From Antedon mediterranea (taxonomy: Eukaryota > Echinodermata > Crinoidea > Comatulida > Antedonidae): 64,000 bases of DNA. The notes under the pieces are model-generated. The model was not told the origin of the DNA. It did not search any database and saw only the letters and a program-made list of their open reading frames with translations. Position 1 is the stretch's first letter. Each line of letters starts with the position of its first letter. This document shows, piece by piece, positions 1-12,600 of the stretch. The translations under genes were made by a program, and so were the position numbers. Location: the NCBI RefSeq assembly GCF_964355755.1, contig NC_092670.1, positions 22,197,201 through 22,261,200 on the forward strand, given 5' to 3'.

Positions 1-246
1 ATAGAAACAGTGCTCATATTCGGAACATGATCTCATAATCGCGTCGAGCATAGCTCATTGGCGAAATATAACTAGAGTTGTATGCACTGCAGGGGTTCTC
101 AACAGCCATACACTATATATATTATTTATATTCAATTTGATAAACTGGTGCGCGTGCGTACAATTGAGGACTAGTGCTGTTCCGCCGTACCACGCCGAGA
201 GTGTTAAAGAATCGCTATCCAATCGAGTTTGAACAATACCATAAAA

Positions 247-318
247 GCCCCAGTGGTCTAATGGTTAGGACATCTGCATATCAAGCAGGCGGTCCGAGTT
301 CGAGTCTCGGTTGGGGCG
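247..318 (+). tRNA. tRNA-like gene, complete cloverleaf, predicted anticodon ATC
   Basis: The 72-nt sequence folds into a full cloverleaf: acceptor GCCCCAG with TTGGGGC, D stem GTC/GAC, anticodon stem TCTGC/GCAGG with loop ATATCAA, and T arm CCGAG/CTCGG with loop TTCGAGT. A TTTTT terminator lies a few bases downstream. The internal A box (TGGTCTAATGG) is good. The anticodon would be ATC, which reads an Asp codon but is not a normal animal isoacceptor, while the body looks Glu/Arg-like. It is therefore more likely a repetitive tRNA-derived unit than a working tRNA. Confidence 0.5.
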
Positions 319-610
319 ACTTTTTCTCATTCTCACAGATTTCCTCATCTTTATCGTTTCAAATTAATTAATTAAATTTCAGTATATCACCGGGCGGTTT
401 AGAATTAATGTTCTTTGCCTGATTTGTTTATATATATAAAAGTATCTCTTCGGAGATCCCGACTCGTAAATAAAAATACTGTAAGATGAGGGCGTATCAA
501 TTTGATCTCTGGTGCGCGTGCGTACAACTGAGGACTAGTGCTGTTCTGCCGTACCACGCCGAGAATGTTAAAGAGTCGCTATCCAATCGAGTTCGAACAA
601 TACCATGAAA

Positions 611-676
611 GCCCCAGTGGTCTAATGGTTAGGACATATCAAGCAGGCGGTCCGAGTTCGAGTCTCGGTTGGGGCG
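611..676 (+). pseudogene. tRNA-like gene copy 2, anticodon arm shortened
   Basis: Same sequence as the copy at 247-318 but lacking about 6 bases of the 5' half of the anticodon arm. The T arm and downstream TTTTT are intact. Confidence 0.7.
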
Positions 677-973
677 ACTTTTTCTCATTCTCACAGATTT
701 CCTCATCTTTATCGTTTAAAATTAATTTATTCAATTTCAGTATATCACCGGGCGGTTTAGAATTAATGTTCTTTGCCTGATTTGTTTATATATAATATAT
801 AAAAGTATCTCTTCAGAGATCCCGCCTTGTGAATAAAAATACTGAAAGATGAGGGCGTATCAATTTGATCTCTGGTGCGCGTGCGTACAATTGAGGACTA
901 GTGCTGTTCCGCCGTACCAAGCCGAGAGTGTTAAAGAGTCGCTATCCAATCGAGTTTGAACAATACCATGAAA

Positions 974-1039
974 GCCCCAGTGGTCTAATTACATCTGCAT
1001 ATCAAGCAGGCAGTCCGAGTTCGAATCTCGGTTGGGGCG
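974..1039 (+). pseudogene. tRNA-like gene copy 3, D arm deleted
   Basis: Same family; bases of the D loop and 3' D stem are missing, and there are point changes in the variable region and T loop. The downstream TTTTT is kept. Confidence 0.7.
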
Positions 1040-1186
1040 ACTTTTTCTCATTTTCACAGATTTCCTCATCTTTATCGTTTAAAATTAATTAATTAAATTT
1101 CAGTATATCATTAGGCGGTTTAGAATTACTGTTCTTTGCCTGATTTGTTTATATATTATTTATATTAATAGCATCTTTTGAATTAC

Positions 1187-3630
1187 CTATTGAACCAAGT
1201 ACAACGCCTGAACTATCTTCAATATCTTCAGCACTTGCATCCTCTAGTGAGTCTATCTTTATGGCAAAGTTTTCAGTTATTGTCAATAAGTCAGCCTGCA
1301 AAAAAGGAAAAGATTATCAAAATCATTCATTTTGTAATACATTGGGTCCTATATTAACAATAGAAACCCAATTTTTGTGTAATTTGAAGTTGGCTTAGGT
1401 CTTAGCCTGTTTTTTGTCCTATTTCGGTGCCTCTGCGAAATTGTGTTATATTATAAAGTTTTAAGCATTTATGTTTATAAAAATGATGAGATTTGACTGA
1501 GATCTAGTCAGATTACATTTTTTATTCAATAATTTGACTGGATTATTATTATTCAATAAATAAGTTTCTAAAAAAAAAAATTTTTAAATTACATAAAATA
1601 CATACAGTATTTATGTTTTACCCAATGATTCTTCCACTACTTATATAGCTTACAATATTTGTGTACTAATACTAATAATAAAACTTGTAATAGTAATACT
1701 TCTGCTTCACACTATTACCCCGATAAATTTTGGGATCAAATGCATGTGGAAATACTACTCCCATATGCAGTTAGTAATCAGCGCAATTGAGTTTTGACCT
1801 TTACAGGCAAAAGTAAATACAGGATTCAAGCAATGTGTCGATCGTTGGATTCAAACTCATGTAGTCCAACATCTAACACACTGTGCCATGTAAATTACTG
1901 TTTTAGCTATCTTGTTTTTGTATTATGAATCTTGTATACTGAATCACTTTGGAAATCAATACATTATTTGGCTACATTTACCCACCTTTGTAAAAACAGT
2001 AAGCTGATCTGGTTTCTGAGCTACCAAAGCTACAGAGCTGGATACCTGCCTCATCTGACTCTTGCCTCTTAGGTTTTTTGTAAGTTCGTAAATGGCCGCA
2101 ACCATTGCAGTTCTAAGCTCTGTTAAACTTTGTTGAACATCTTCCGATTTCAGAACTAAATATGAAACATATATTGTTATTTATCTTTAGGGAGCAAGAT
2201 AAAACAAAGACCATTTATGTACTAGTGTTGATTTATGTATAGCCATGCATTACAAATTCTGTTTATGAGAGTGAAAAGAAGGTTTTTTTTTTAAGTAATT
2301 GTAATAACCTGGAAACTGTTTGAAAACTGGCAAAATTAAACTAAATTTTTAAACACCTGATATTTGGAATTCTGAAATTTGATATCCAATTGTGGTTTGA
2401 GATGCATCCGCCAGTACATTTGATATTTGTGTTGGGGTAACTTGTGTTGAAGAGGAGAATATGATGCCCACTGTGACAATCAATCCCTGCCCCTCCACGT
2501 ACTGCTGTTCTTCAATTTGCGTTTCAAGGTATGTGTCCTCCAAAGGTGCCATATTTTCATCAAACTAATGGGAAAAAATGTAATAAAATAAACATTATTT
2601 ATTCACAAGACAGCACAACTCGTTCAATCATCATTGATTGTGTTTATACAAGTTTGTGATACAGTCAAATCTCCGGACTCTCTGAAAACCAGAAACTCTC
2701 CCAATACCAGACTTTTCTCGGGTTCCAAACTGTTCCAAATTTATTTTTAACATTAAAAACACATCCAGAATACTAGAAGTTTCCAGAAAACCAGACATAT
2801 TTGGCCAGCCCAAAGGTGTCTGGTATTGGGAGAGTTGACTGTATTACAAAATAGCGACAATTAATAAAACATATAAATACAAAAAAGAAAGAAACAATTT
2901 GGAAAGGAAAATTATAGCAGAATCCTTTCCTTCAAGCACCATTTTATTTATTTTTACTAACCCAGCCTGTAATTGTATCTTCAAAAGTTTGGTATGATTG
3001 TGACGTTTTATTTGTTACTGTTGATAAGTCAACAATTCCCTCTACCCTGTCAACCAGCATATTAGTCATAAATGTAGTACCCTCTAAATATGAAATAAAA
3101 AAGATATAATTAAAGGTAGATACAATGTTTCGGGGGTAAGATCAAACATATGCTTAATAAAAAAATCCTCTTAAAGTCCATTTCAAAAGATAACACAAAT
3201 AAAGTCACTGTTATCACTTTCTTAACTAGACTGATAAATACCAGTGCCATACATCCAACCTTTGTCAAGGATAGATGAGAGGGTACTTGGGAAAGTGGTG
3301 TGATCCTTACGAGAAACCTAGTATGTGCAACAAAAAGTCACACATTAAAAAAGAAATGTTGTTTGTCTGGAGTTGGAGAGACACACCCTGTGGCGATAGT
3401 TGTCTTTGACAGCTCTTGTCTCTCCTGAGTGCTACCTTTTTATGTTTCACTCAAAGGAATAAAATAAAATAAATATTACCAGTAATATTACTGTCAACAT
3501 TTATAACTCCGGACGTTGAACTGATGAGATTGGAGGCTGCTGCGCTATCTCCTGCAGAAGCCAGATTTGACAACTCCTCGATGACTCCATAAGCTTTGGA
3601 CAGCAAATAGTTAAGTGACACTGGAGCTAC
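1187..3630 (-). CDS. Gene B: start of GAIN region, last exons in window
   Basis: Exons 3630-3480, 3083-2962, 2564-2357, 2155-1986 and 1295-1187, residues about 2681-2933. Mainly helical, N-glycosylated sequence ('NYLLSKAYGVIEELSNLA', 'VLADASQTTIGYQISEF', 'MVAAIYELTKNLRG'), similar in character to the matching part of gene A. The last exon ends in phase 1 at a GT donor (1186-1185). The next exon is not in the window. Confidence 0.8.
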
Positions 3631-6600
3631 CTAAAAGTTCAAAATTAAATGTACTTACTTAGCAAATCAATAAATTTAAAATAGAAAGAGCAATGGAAAA
3701 AATGGAACACTAATTAGAGTAGAACCCTTAAGGACACCCCTATTCAGGGTACACTTTCTTTGGTTCTCCTGAAATTGTAGGTGCGCTACAAATTGCACTC
3801 CTCAATACATTCAGGGGTGCTGTAGGTGTGCCGTTTGTATTTTGGTGAGTAGAAGTTTACCAAATTTAAGTGTGTTGTAAATCACACTCCTCAAGGGCAG
3901 TTTAGGTGTGTGTTAGTGAGTGATCGCACTCTCTCACCTCAAAAGGAAACGCCTGATAGGGGTTCTATTTTAACACAACAACAGCCAAGATTCTTAGCAT
4001 TGTTCTATATGACTGTTTTTAGTATCCTTGCTCACTATACTGTAGTATTTAGTTCATATTTACTGTAGGGTATGGGTGTGTGTGTCTGTCTAAACATTAA
4101 AATAGTAATTATCAAACCTACTATTACTGTAAGACTGTAACTGTCCCTAAAAGTACCAATTGAATCAGTAACTCGAACTCGAATTTCTCTCTCATAGCTA
4201 ACTTCTTTGTATCCGGGACCTAATGGCATTGCTTTCGACATTATTGGCTCATTGGCTAAAAAGAATGTCAACATAATTAAAGGTTTGCAGTATTTGAGTT
4301 GGAATTTTTTTTTATAAATAATGAGTGAAATTTAAGAGAAAAGTGGAAAGAAAGTGAAGACAAAAAAATGAAAAACATAAGATGTAAGATGTAAATGTAA
4401 GACTCAATTAGTAGGTCTGTTATAGTTAATCAATAGTAACATTTATAAACATAGTCTTTATTATGTGACTGTGTGTGTAACTGTACTTTGTTATTCTCTG
4501 CCTAAACCTTGGAAAGCCATTTGACAGCATTTTTTTTATGCCCTTGGTGATTCTGGTTTTTATCATATTTTAATGCATTTAAAAAAAGGATGAAGTAAGA
4601 AATGTGTAAAGTAAGATGAAGAAAGAAGATGTAACTCTAGTAATGTAAAGGTTTCGGTACACCATGTGTAAAGCAAATGAAGTCAAGAATGTCTCAATGT
4701 TTAGGTTGTTATGCTAAAAACCGTCTGCTGCAAAATGCTAGGTAAGTAAAGATGGGCTGAATATAAAGTAACACAGTGTAAAGGTGATGACCACAGTAGG
4801 GTAAGAAGCGGGGGTGGGGTGATCACACCGGGTCATACACTGTTCTCCAGGAAAATTATCTTTGCATCTCCTAACCTAAGACGATATAGACTGGCAAGGT
4901 ATGGACCAAGCCAAACTAGGCCTATTGACAGACTTGATTTAACAGATTGCATGATAAAATGACTTAGGCCGGATTCAAACCTTATTAGTTCTTACTAAAG
5001 TATAAGTACTGTATGGTAAAGAAGAGACAATAGTGTCACAGTTGGTGGTGGCCCTCCCAGTGGGAGTGTGTGTGCCAGATGATGCCTAGCCAAACATTGG
5101 CATGATCACCCACGTTGAATTATTACTAGTCCTACAGGTATACATCTACAACAAGGACATCAATATTACTAATATGTAGCTTAATAACTGAGACATCTTC
5201 AACCACATTTATTTCCTTTTGGAAACACATGGTGTATGAAAAATCGAAACTGGTGTTTAAACGCCATGCAACCTTTTAAACAATATTGAAAGATAAACTT
5301 ACCATCATAAAAAATTTCCCAATCACTAACGTTATCAGAACGAACACTGAACTGGTACGTAAGCGGATTATCCTCGTCCACGTAATAATAGCATGCCATA
5401 GTAAATTTAGTAATAGTTGCTACACCATATGCTGGTTCAATAGTACAATTGCCCTCTGATGGCCGCTCATTAGTTAAGAATTCATAATTTGCCTCACCTA
5501 TTTAAGTCAATATGATATTAATTAGTGGCCATATTTCAATCACACTAAAATGCTTACTATTAAAAATAAAATGTCTTTTAGTGTTTTTCCTTAGCCTACG
5601 TAAGTGTATATGCTGAATATGGCAACTGATTGTGAATATGTCTTTTACATAATGTTTCTGTCTTAAAAAGTTGGAAATTAAAAATAAATGCTCCTGTGTA
5701 AATAGGTTCTGGAAAGCTTATATCCCACTACAAAAATTTTTTGTTTTTGAGTTGAATGGTGAGAATATTTTATGAGTTGAAAAATTAACTGCTCTATTTA
5801 ACGAGGCGGACATATTCTCTACATTTAACAAATACAAAACATTCATTATTTGTTTTATAACACACCTACTGTTATCAAAATTAATGTACCCATCGTAAAT
5901 TATTGACAAAGGCTAGGCCATTAAAAAAAGACAGTGCTCTTATTCTGGACACAGAGTAGAACAGTTTTATACGGTGCGCACTATAAGTTGATTTTCACAA
6001 TCAGTCAACAATGTCTCATGGCAACAATTCTCAATCAAAATATTTTTAAAAATATGAACATGCATTAGAACTTGTTAACTGTCAGAACAGATATCACTTT
6101 TCTGAATGTCACAGCTTTCTGTAAACATTTTGAGAATTTTTGCCACGTGACGTTGACTGTTTGTGCTTGAAAATCAACTTGATGTTTGCGCTGTCTATAA
6201 CTGTTCTACTCCGCATCCAAAGTTAGAGCACTGCCATTTTAAAGGGCTTAGCTTCCCGGCCTATCATTCTTCAATGATAATAAAAGTAGATGTGTTATAA
6301 AACAAATAATGCATGTTTTGTATTCGTTGGATGGAGAGAATATTTCATTCGATGAAAAATTAACTGCTCAGCTATTTTCAACTCATTAGAAATAGAGCAG
6401 TCAATTCTTCAACTCATGAAATATTCTCACAATCCAACTCATAAACATCCATTATTTGAATACTACTACAGATATCTAAATATGATGCAGATATATCCAT
6501 ACTAAATATTATAGGTTACGCCTATATGAGATAGACATTACAGCTGTCATTTGTTTGGATAGAGGCCTAAAAGAAAGGAATTGAAATGCAGTGGGAAGTT

Positions 6601-9600
6601 GATCAATATTTACCAGGGTTGCTGAAATCTTTATTCCTGCTTGCTATAACTTTTATCTTGTAAGTTTCGTATTCTTCAAATAATCCAGGGTATAGACCGA
6701 GATTGGATTCATTGTGTGCAGTAGATGCCAGCGGCAACCAAGCGTCAGTTCTAACCATCTGGAAAACATCATCATCATTCTGGTGGTATATCTCCCATCT
6801 AAAATGACGTAATAGATTGCAAATATCACTAAATAGAACTGGTAAAATTCTAATAATAAATATATCAATCAAAAAATCGACAAAAAATCCGAAAATAACC
6901 GTAAACAAATTTGTGTAATATTTTTGTTTAATGTCGCCCTCTACTGATGGGTGTTTCTAAATCTAAGACCAAGCAGAGAGAAAACCATGCGCACAAAAGC
7001 CAAGGAAGACCCTACGAAATGGTAGTGTGCACAAAATACAACTAAAAATCGTACAAATTCAATGATATACACAATAGACTAGAGTATCATTTACTTACAA
7101 AATCTATAAACACTTTTCGTTTTTAGTCTTTAGATTTTAAAAAACAAAGCATGATTTTACCTAACATTGCGTTTTTGTCACTTTTAAAAACGTTATAACT
7201 CGACTACGGTAATTGTACTGAATAGATTTGATTGTGAATCCTTTATTGTGAGCTTTTTTAAAGTATACTTTATAGTCCCTAATATTATCAATATCATTTT
7301 TGTATTATTATCTTTGAAAATCTATAATTAAATTGATCATGATTAACCATAGTCAATTAACTTTCTATTGACTATGGATTAACGTATTCACAATTAATGT
7401 GAGGAGTAAATGCGTTTGATTTCTGGATCAAAAATTGAAAAACTAAAATCAAAATATTTTTATAGATTCTCTAAGTAAATGCAATGTTTAATATCATTCG
7501 TATTGTTCGTATCCCGACAACTACCCCCTGGACAATTACCACCCGGACAGCTACCACCCGGAAAATTACCCCCTAGGACAACTACCCACTCGGACAACTA
7601 CCCCACTAGGATAACTACCCCACTAGGATAACTACCCCACTAGAATAACTACCCCACTAGGATAACTACCCCACTAGGATAACTACCCCACTAGGATAAC
7701 TACCCCACTAGGATAACTACCCCACTAGGATAACTACCCCACTAGGACAACTACCCCACTAGGACAACTACCCCACTAGGACAACTACCCCACTAGGACA
7801 ACTACCCCACTAGGACAACTACCCCCTAGGACAACTACCCCTAGGACAACTAACTTCTAGGACAACTAACCTCTAGGACAACTAACCTCTAGGACAACTA
7901 ACCTCTAGGACAACTAACCTCTAGGACAACTAACCTCTAGGACAACTACCCTCCTAGGACAACTACCCTCCTAGGACAACTATCCTCTAGTCCAACTGCT
8001 ATGCCCCTAGGACAACAACACCCCCTGAACAACCACACCTATATCATGACACCTACACCTTAGGTTATAATTACGGTCTTGTAAAACTTATTGAACTTCA
8101 AAACATAGGGAGAGAGATTGAACTTAAATGAAAGCTTTTAATTTTTTAATATGCATATCGTCTACCCCTAGGACAACTACCCCCTAGGACAACTACCCCC
8201 TAGGACAACTACCCCCTAGGACAACTACCCCTAGGACAACTAACCTCTAGGACAACTACACCCTCTGAACAACCACACCTATATCATGACACCTACACCT
8301 TAGGTTATAATTATGGTCTTGTAAAACTTATTGAACTTTAAAACATAGGGAGAGAGATTGAACTTAAATGAAAGCTTTTAATTTTTTAATATGCGTATCG
8401 TCAGCAGTTATTTTACATTAAACGAGAATCGATCAAATTATTAAAACGTATTCAATCTTGAAAAATAAAGGGGTGGGCTATATTTTATATTCTTGTGTGA
8501 CATGAAGAGGTCGTATATAAATCTAGGACAATACAGTTTACTAGCTGCACCAGTCAATCAAACAGTCTTTCATTTACAATCAATTCCTCTCCCTATGTTT
8601 TGAAGTTCAGTAAGTTTTACAAGATCGTAATTATAACCTAAGGTGTAGGTTGTTCAGAGAGTGTTGTTGTTCTAGAGGGGTAGTTGTTCTAGGGGCATAG
8701 CAGTTGGACTAGAGGGTAGTTTTAAGATAGTGGGACTGGATCTTAATATCGATAAAATTGGCCCGATTTTGTTCTCTCTTTTCTTTTTCAAAACAAATGT
8801 TTTACTGTAAGAGCTTATGTCATGCTGTTTAATGACATTATACGTTTACTACTACAAGTCCAGTAATAATGGAATATTGGTTTGGCTGTTACTACTTCAT
8901 AGAAGAACTTTAATTGATTTGTTTTTTACATTTTCTCCCCACTCTCCCCAAAATAGGACAATAAACGTTTTTAGAACGTAAAGAATAATTATTAAATTCA
9001 ATTCAATTCACATTTATTCACGTCCAGAATACAAAAGTAACAAAAACAAAATAATACAAGAAAATGGACGAGGGCAAATCCCAAAAAGATTAGAATCTTG
9101 TGACGGGATTGCCTTTAAAAATTTAAATTAAGAGAAGAATAAATATAAATAAAGTAAATAAATTAATTTGACAATAAAGAAATAAACAATGAATATAAAA
9201 CCAGTAGATAAAAGTTGGAATAAAAAGTAAAAAATGATGAACAGAAAAAAGTACAGCTGCATGGCATAGAGCGAATATGATGACAAAATGAGTAATAAAG
9301 GTAGGATGTGTTTATGACTTAAACATTTCTACTTATTTCATTTTATTCCAATTCGTATTCTGCAGCAAAAAACCTCCTAATTTTACTTTAGATTAAAAAA
9401 AAAAAACCTACACTAATATTTAAAAGCCCATTAAAGCCATTTTAAGTATATGTTTTTTGAACGTAATCCGTTCTAACAAATTAGTAATTCGTTTGAACGG
9501 ATTAATAATCTGTTCGAACGAATTAGTAATCCGTTCAAACGAATTGCAACACATACAACAAGTGCCATTTAAAGTATATGTTGTAATTCGTTTGAACGGA

Positions 9601-12600
9601 TTACTAATCCGTTCAAACGAATTACTAATTTGTTTAAACAGATTAATAATCTGTTCAAACAGATTAGTAATTTGTTTAAACGGATTACTAATTTGTTATC
9701 ATTACCATATTTGGGAACATCACACTTATTTTGTCAAACTAGTTTGATAGTGTAGACAGAGCTCAAGAATGATAAACAATTACCTACCGGTAATAATATG
9801 TAAAATGTCTTTTCCATTTCCGATCTTTTCCTTCCAGTGCAAACTTGCTAGTTGGGTTTATCTTTTCACCACAGTTGATCTTACCGCTGTTTTAATTTAA
9901 AAACATAGTTAGTTGCACATTTTCGTAATATCAGATGTTAAAGAATTCACTACGATTACAGTGATTGTACATAATATTTATTAATATATATATTTAAATA
10001 CTGTGATATTATTACTTACTTAATTTTCATATCAGGTGGGTCCCCTTCACTGACAATCCATTGCTGAGTGAAAGTTGCTGATTTATATTCAGGTCTTGAC
10101 TCTTTTTTTATTATAAGTTTCACCTCATAAATCATATCCCAATACATACCCGTTGTATTCATAATAAACTTTGAAGTTGTATAATTTAACTTTCCTGCAA
10201 ATAAGTATTTGTTTTGAGTAGATCAGTGGGTAGAACGGCTATGAACGCTCACTTGTGCCCCAGATCATAAGCGGTCACAATGCAACTAACCAACTAAAAC
10301 TAGGCACCTTTTCCCATTACGTTACGCCACTGGAGTAGATCATAGGTAGATTCAATTTAAAATTTTCCAAATCTATTGGTAAAACATCACATTTTATGTG
10401 AAAATGTTACTTGAATTGGGTCAAATTTTTTAGTGGTATGTTTTTCTACTCTGTAATTTAGAGATAAATTATAATTACATGGTCAAATTTGATTTTTAAT
10501 ATTTGTAGAGAGCTTTCGATTTTCGATGAATTACAACCTAGGAACAAGCTCTGTCTACACTATCAAACTTAATGTGACTAAAAAAAGTGATGTGTTCATA
10601 CAGTATGGACATGATGATCTCATATCTATCTATCATATTTGGGCACATTACACTTTTTTGTGAAGCTAATTTGATAGTGTAGAGCTTAAGTAATAATTTC
10701 GAGTGATGTGCCATCAATCACCACTAGCTCCCTATCCTCAAGATATGTTAAAATATCAAAAATAGATTGTTACCTCCTGGTATAGGGCTTCCATCCTGAC
10801 CATAGCGGCCAAAGCAACCTCCTTTGTCGGTAGGTTCTTGCAAACTTTCAAATTCTTCGTTAATAACGGATTCTCCATTTGGTACTACCTCTGTATAATC
10901 ATCATTATATTCTGCAAATGTTTCCAAGTTAAATATTTTTGGAAGCGATTCGTTACGTGGTTGATGTGTCATACGACGACAAAACCAGAAAAATTGTATG
11001 CCTGTTTGTTCTTTGACATCGGGATCTTTTGAAAGTTTTCCAGCATCAATTTCAACAGTCTGGTCCCAACCAAGTGAACGAGTTGACCCGCCGTCAATAC
11101 CTATCTCCAACTCCGATGGTACAATAGTGAACTCTGTATGATCTATTGCCCAAAGGCCTATCTCTCCGACCATAGTAACATTTAATTCTGCACGGTACGT
11201 ACCATAGCCTAATGTTGCTCTGGGAATACTAAGAAAACCCAGTCCAACACCCACTGTGTTTATCTCACTTGGAAGCAAGTAAATTTCAGAATTTTCATAG
11301 AGTGTCCATGTGTTGTTTGCAATATTTGTCGACTTACAATCTATTTCGATGGCCGAAGATACAGTTATATCTACAGATGCTTTATACTTGCGCCTGTTCG
11401 TGTTTCCATAACAAGGATAACCCACGCTGCACATGTTCTCAGAAGCCACATTAACAACTGGTTTTTTACATGGAGCATTTGTCACTGTCTGAAATACGGT
11501 CGTTTCCAGTCGAGATACGTTATTATGAACAATAAACAAAACAGAATATCCACCTTTTGTCATAAACGTATTATTAACTACTAAGTCTGTGTCTAGTGCA
11601 TTTTGTTCAAACTTTTCTTCCCATATTGTCATAGAGCTGCTTAGATTAGAAAATTGTAAGTCTGGATGTTTCATTTCAGCCGGATACTCTTCATTACAAG
11701 TACCAAAATTTCCCAGGAACATTTTGTAATATGGTTCTGACTTTTCATCAATAAAGTTGATGTAATAACATGCATCTGTTGGCACCCATCCAAGATGGAG
11801 ATCAAACGAGGTAGTCATGTTCTTTGATGTTGATCCTTGACCTACAAGTTTGGTTTCATTAACTGAAGCTTGTACTACAAATGTAACACTAGTTGTAACA
11901 AAGTGAACTGGGTTAGATGCATTTAACTTTACAGTGTATTCACCAGGTTTTGAGTATTTATAGTAACATTGTTGGTCATGTGTTATCATGATGGAGTCCA
12001 ATGGAGGTTGAATTGTATCTCCAAAATCACATATGTATGTCATGTTAGTCCCAGCATCAATGGTAAAATCCAGTACAGTGATAAATTCCAATGGCACATA
12101 CTTTACATCCTTATGCACAAAATTATCATAAATATCACTACCATTATTGAAAACACTTCGATTCAAAAATACAGTACTGTATTTTAAATAAGGTTCCAAT
12201 TCTTTGATTTTTTCAAACACATACACATTTTTTGTAAACACTTCATCTGATACAAGATTCCATATACGGATGCTCACTATTTCTAGCTTAGCTGTATTGT
12301 ATGTATGAGCAATAGAAAGTATATTTGTTGTAGTAGCCTTGTCTAAATTAGAATCTTTCAAGTTTTCCATCATATTATCTAACAAACAGGCTTGTTCCGG
12401 TGGACAAAGGTCATCATTGCCAAACTGTACAGAAATGTATGCATCAGTAGGATGAGGCACTTCAGTGATTCGGAACAAATTGATGTGTAAATTTACGTAC
12501 GAATTATTAGATACTAATCTGTTTAAGGTCCGCGCTCCTACATAAAAATCTACTACTGGATGTTGAACAACGAGGTCAGAGTTCATTGTATATGACATGG

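Larger units (their letters stand above)
147..1170 (+). repeat. Three tandem units of about 364 bp, each with a tRNA-like core
   Basis: The landmark GGTGCGCGTGCGTACAA occurs at 147, 511 and 874, a period of 364 and 363. Each unit has about 100 bp of 5' sequence, the tRNA-like core, a T-rich terminator and an AT-rich tail. Lies left of the last gene B exon in this window (1187-1295). A single unit recurs at 42.15 kb. Confidence 0.9.

Noticed and set aside
9457-9747. 96-codon plus-strand open frame
   Set aside because: It covers the palindromic tandem repeat; the peptide is only repeated NGLVIRSNEL-like sequence.
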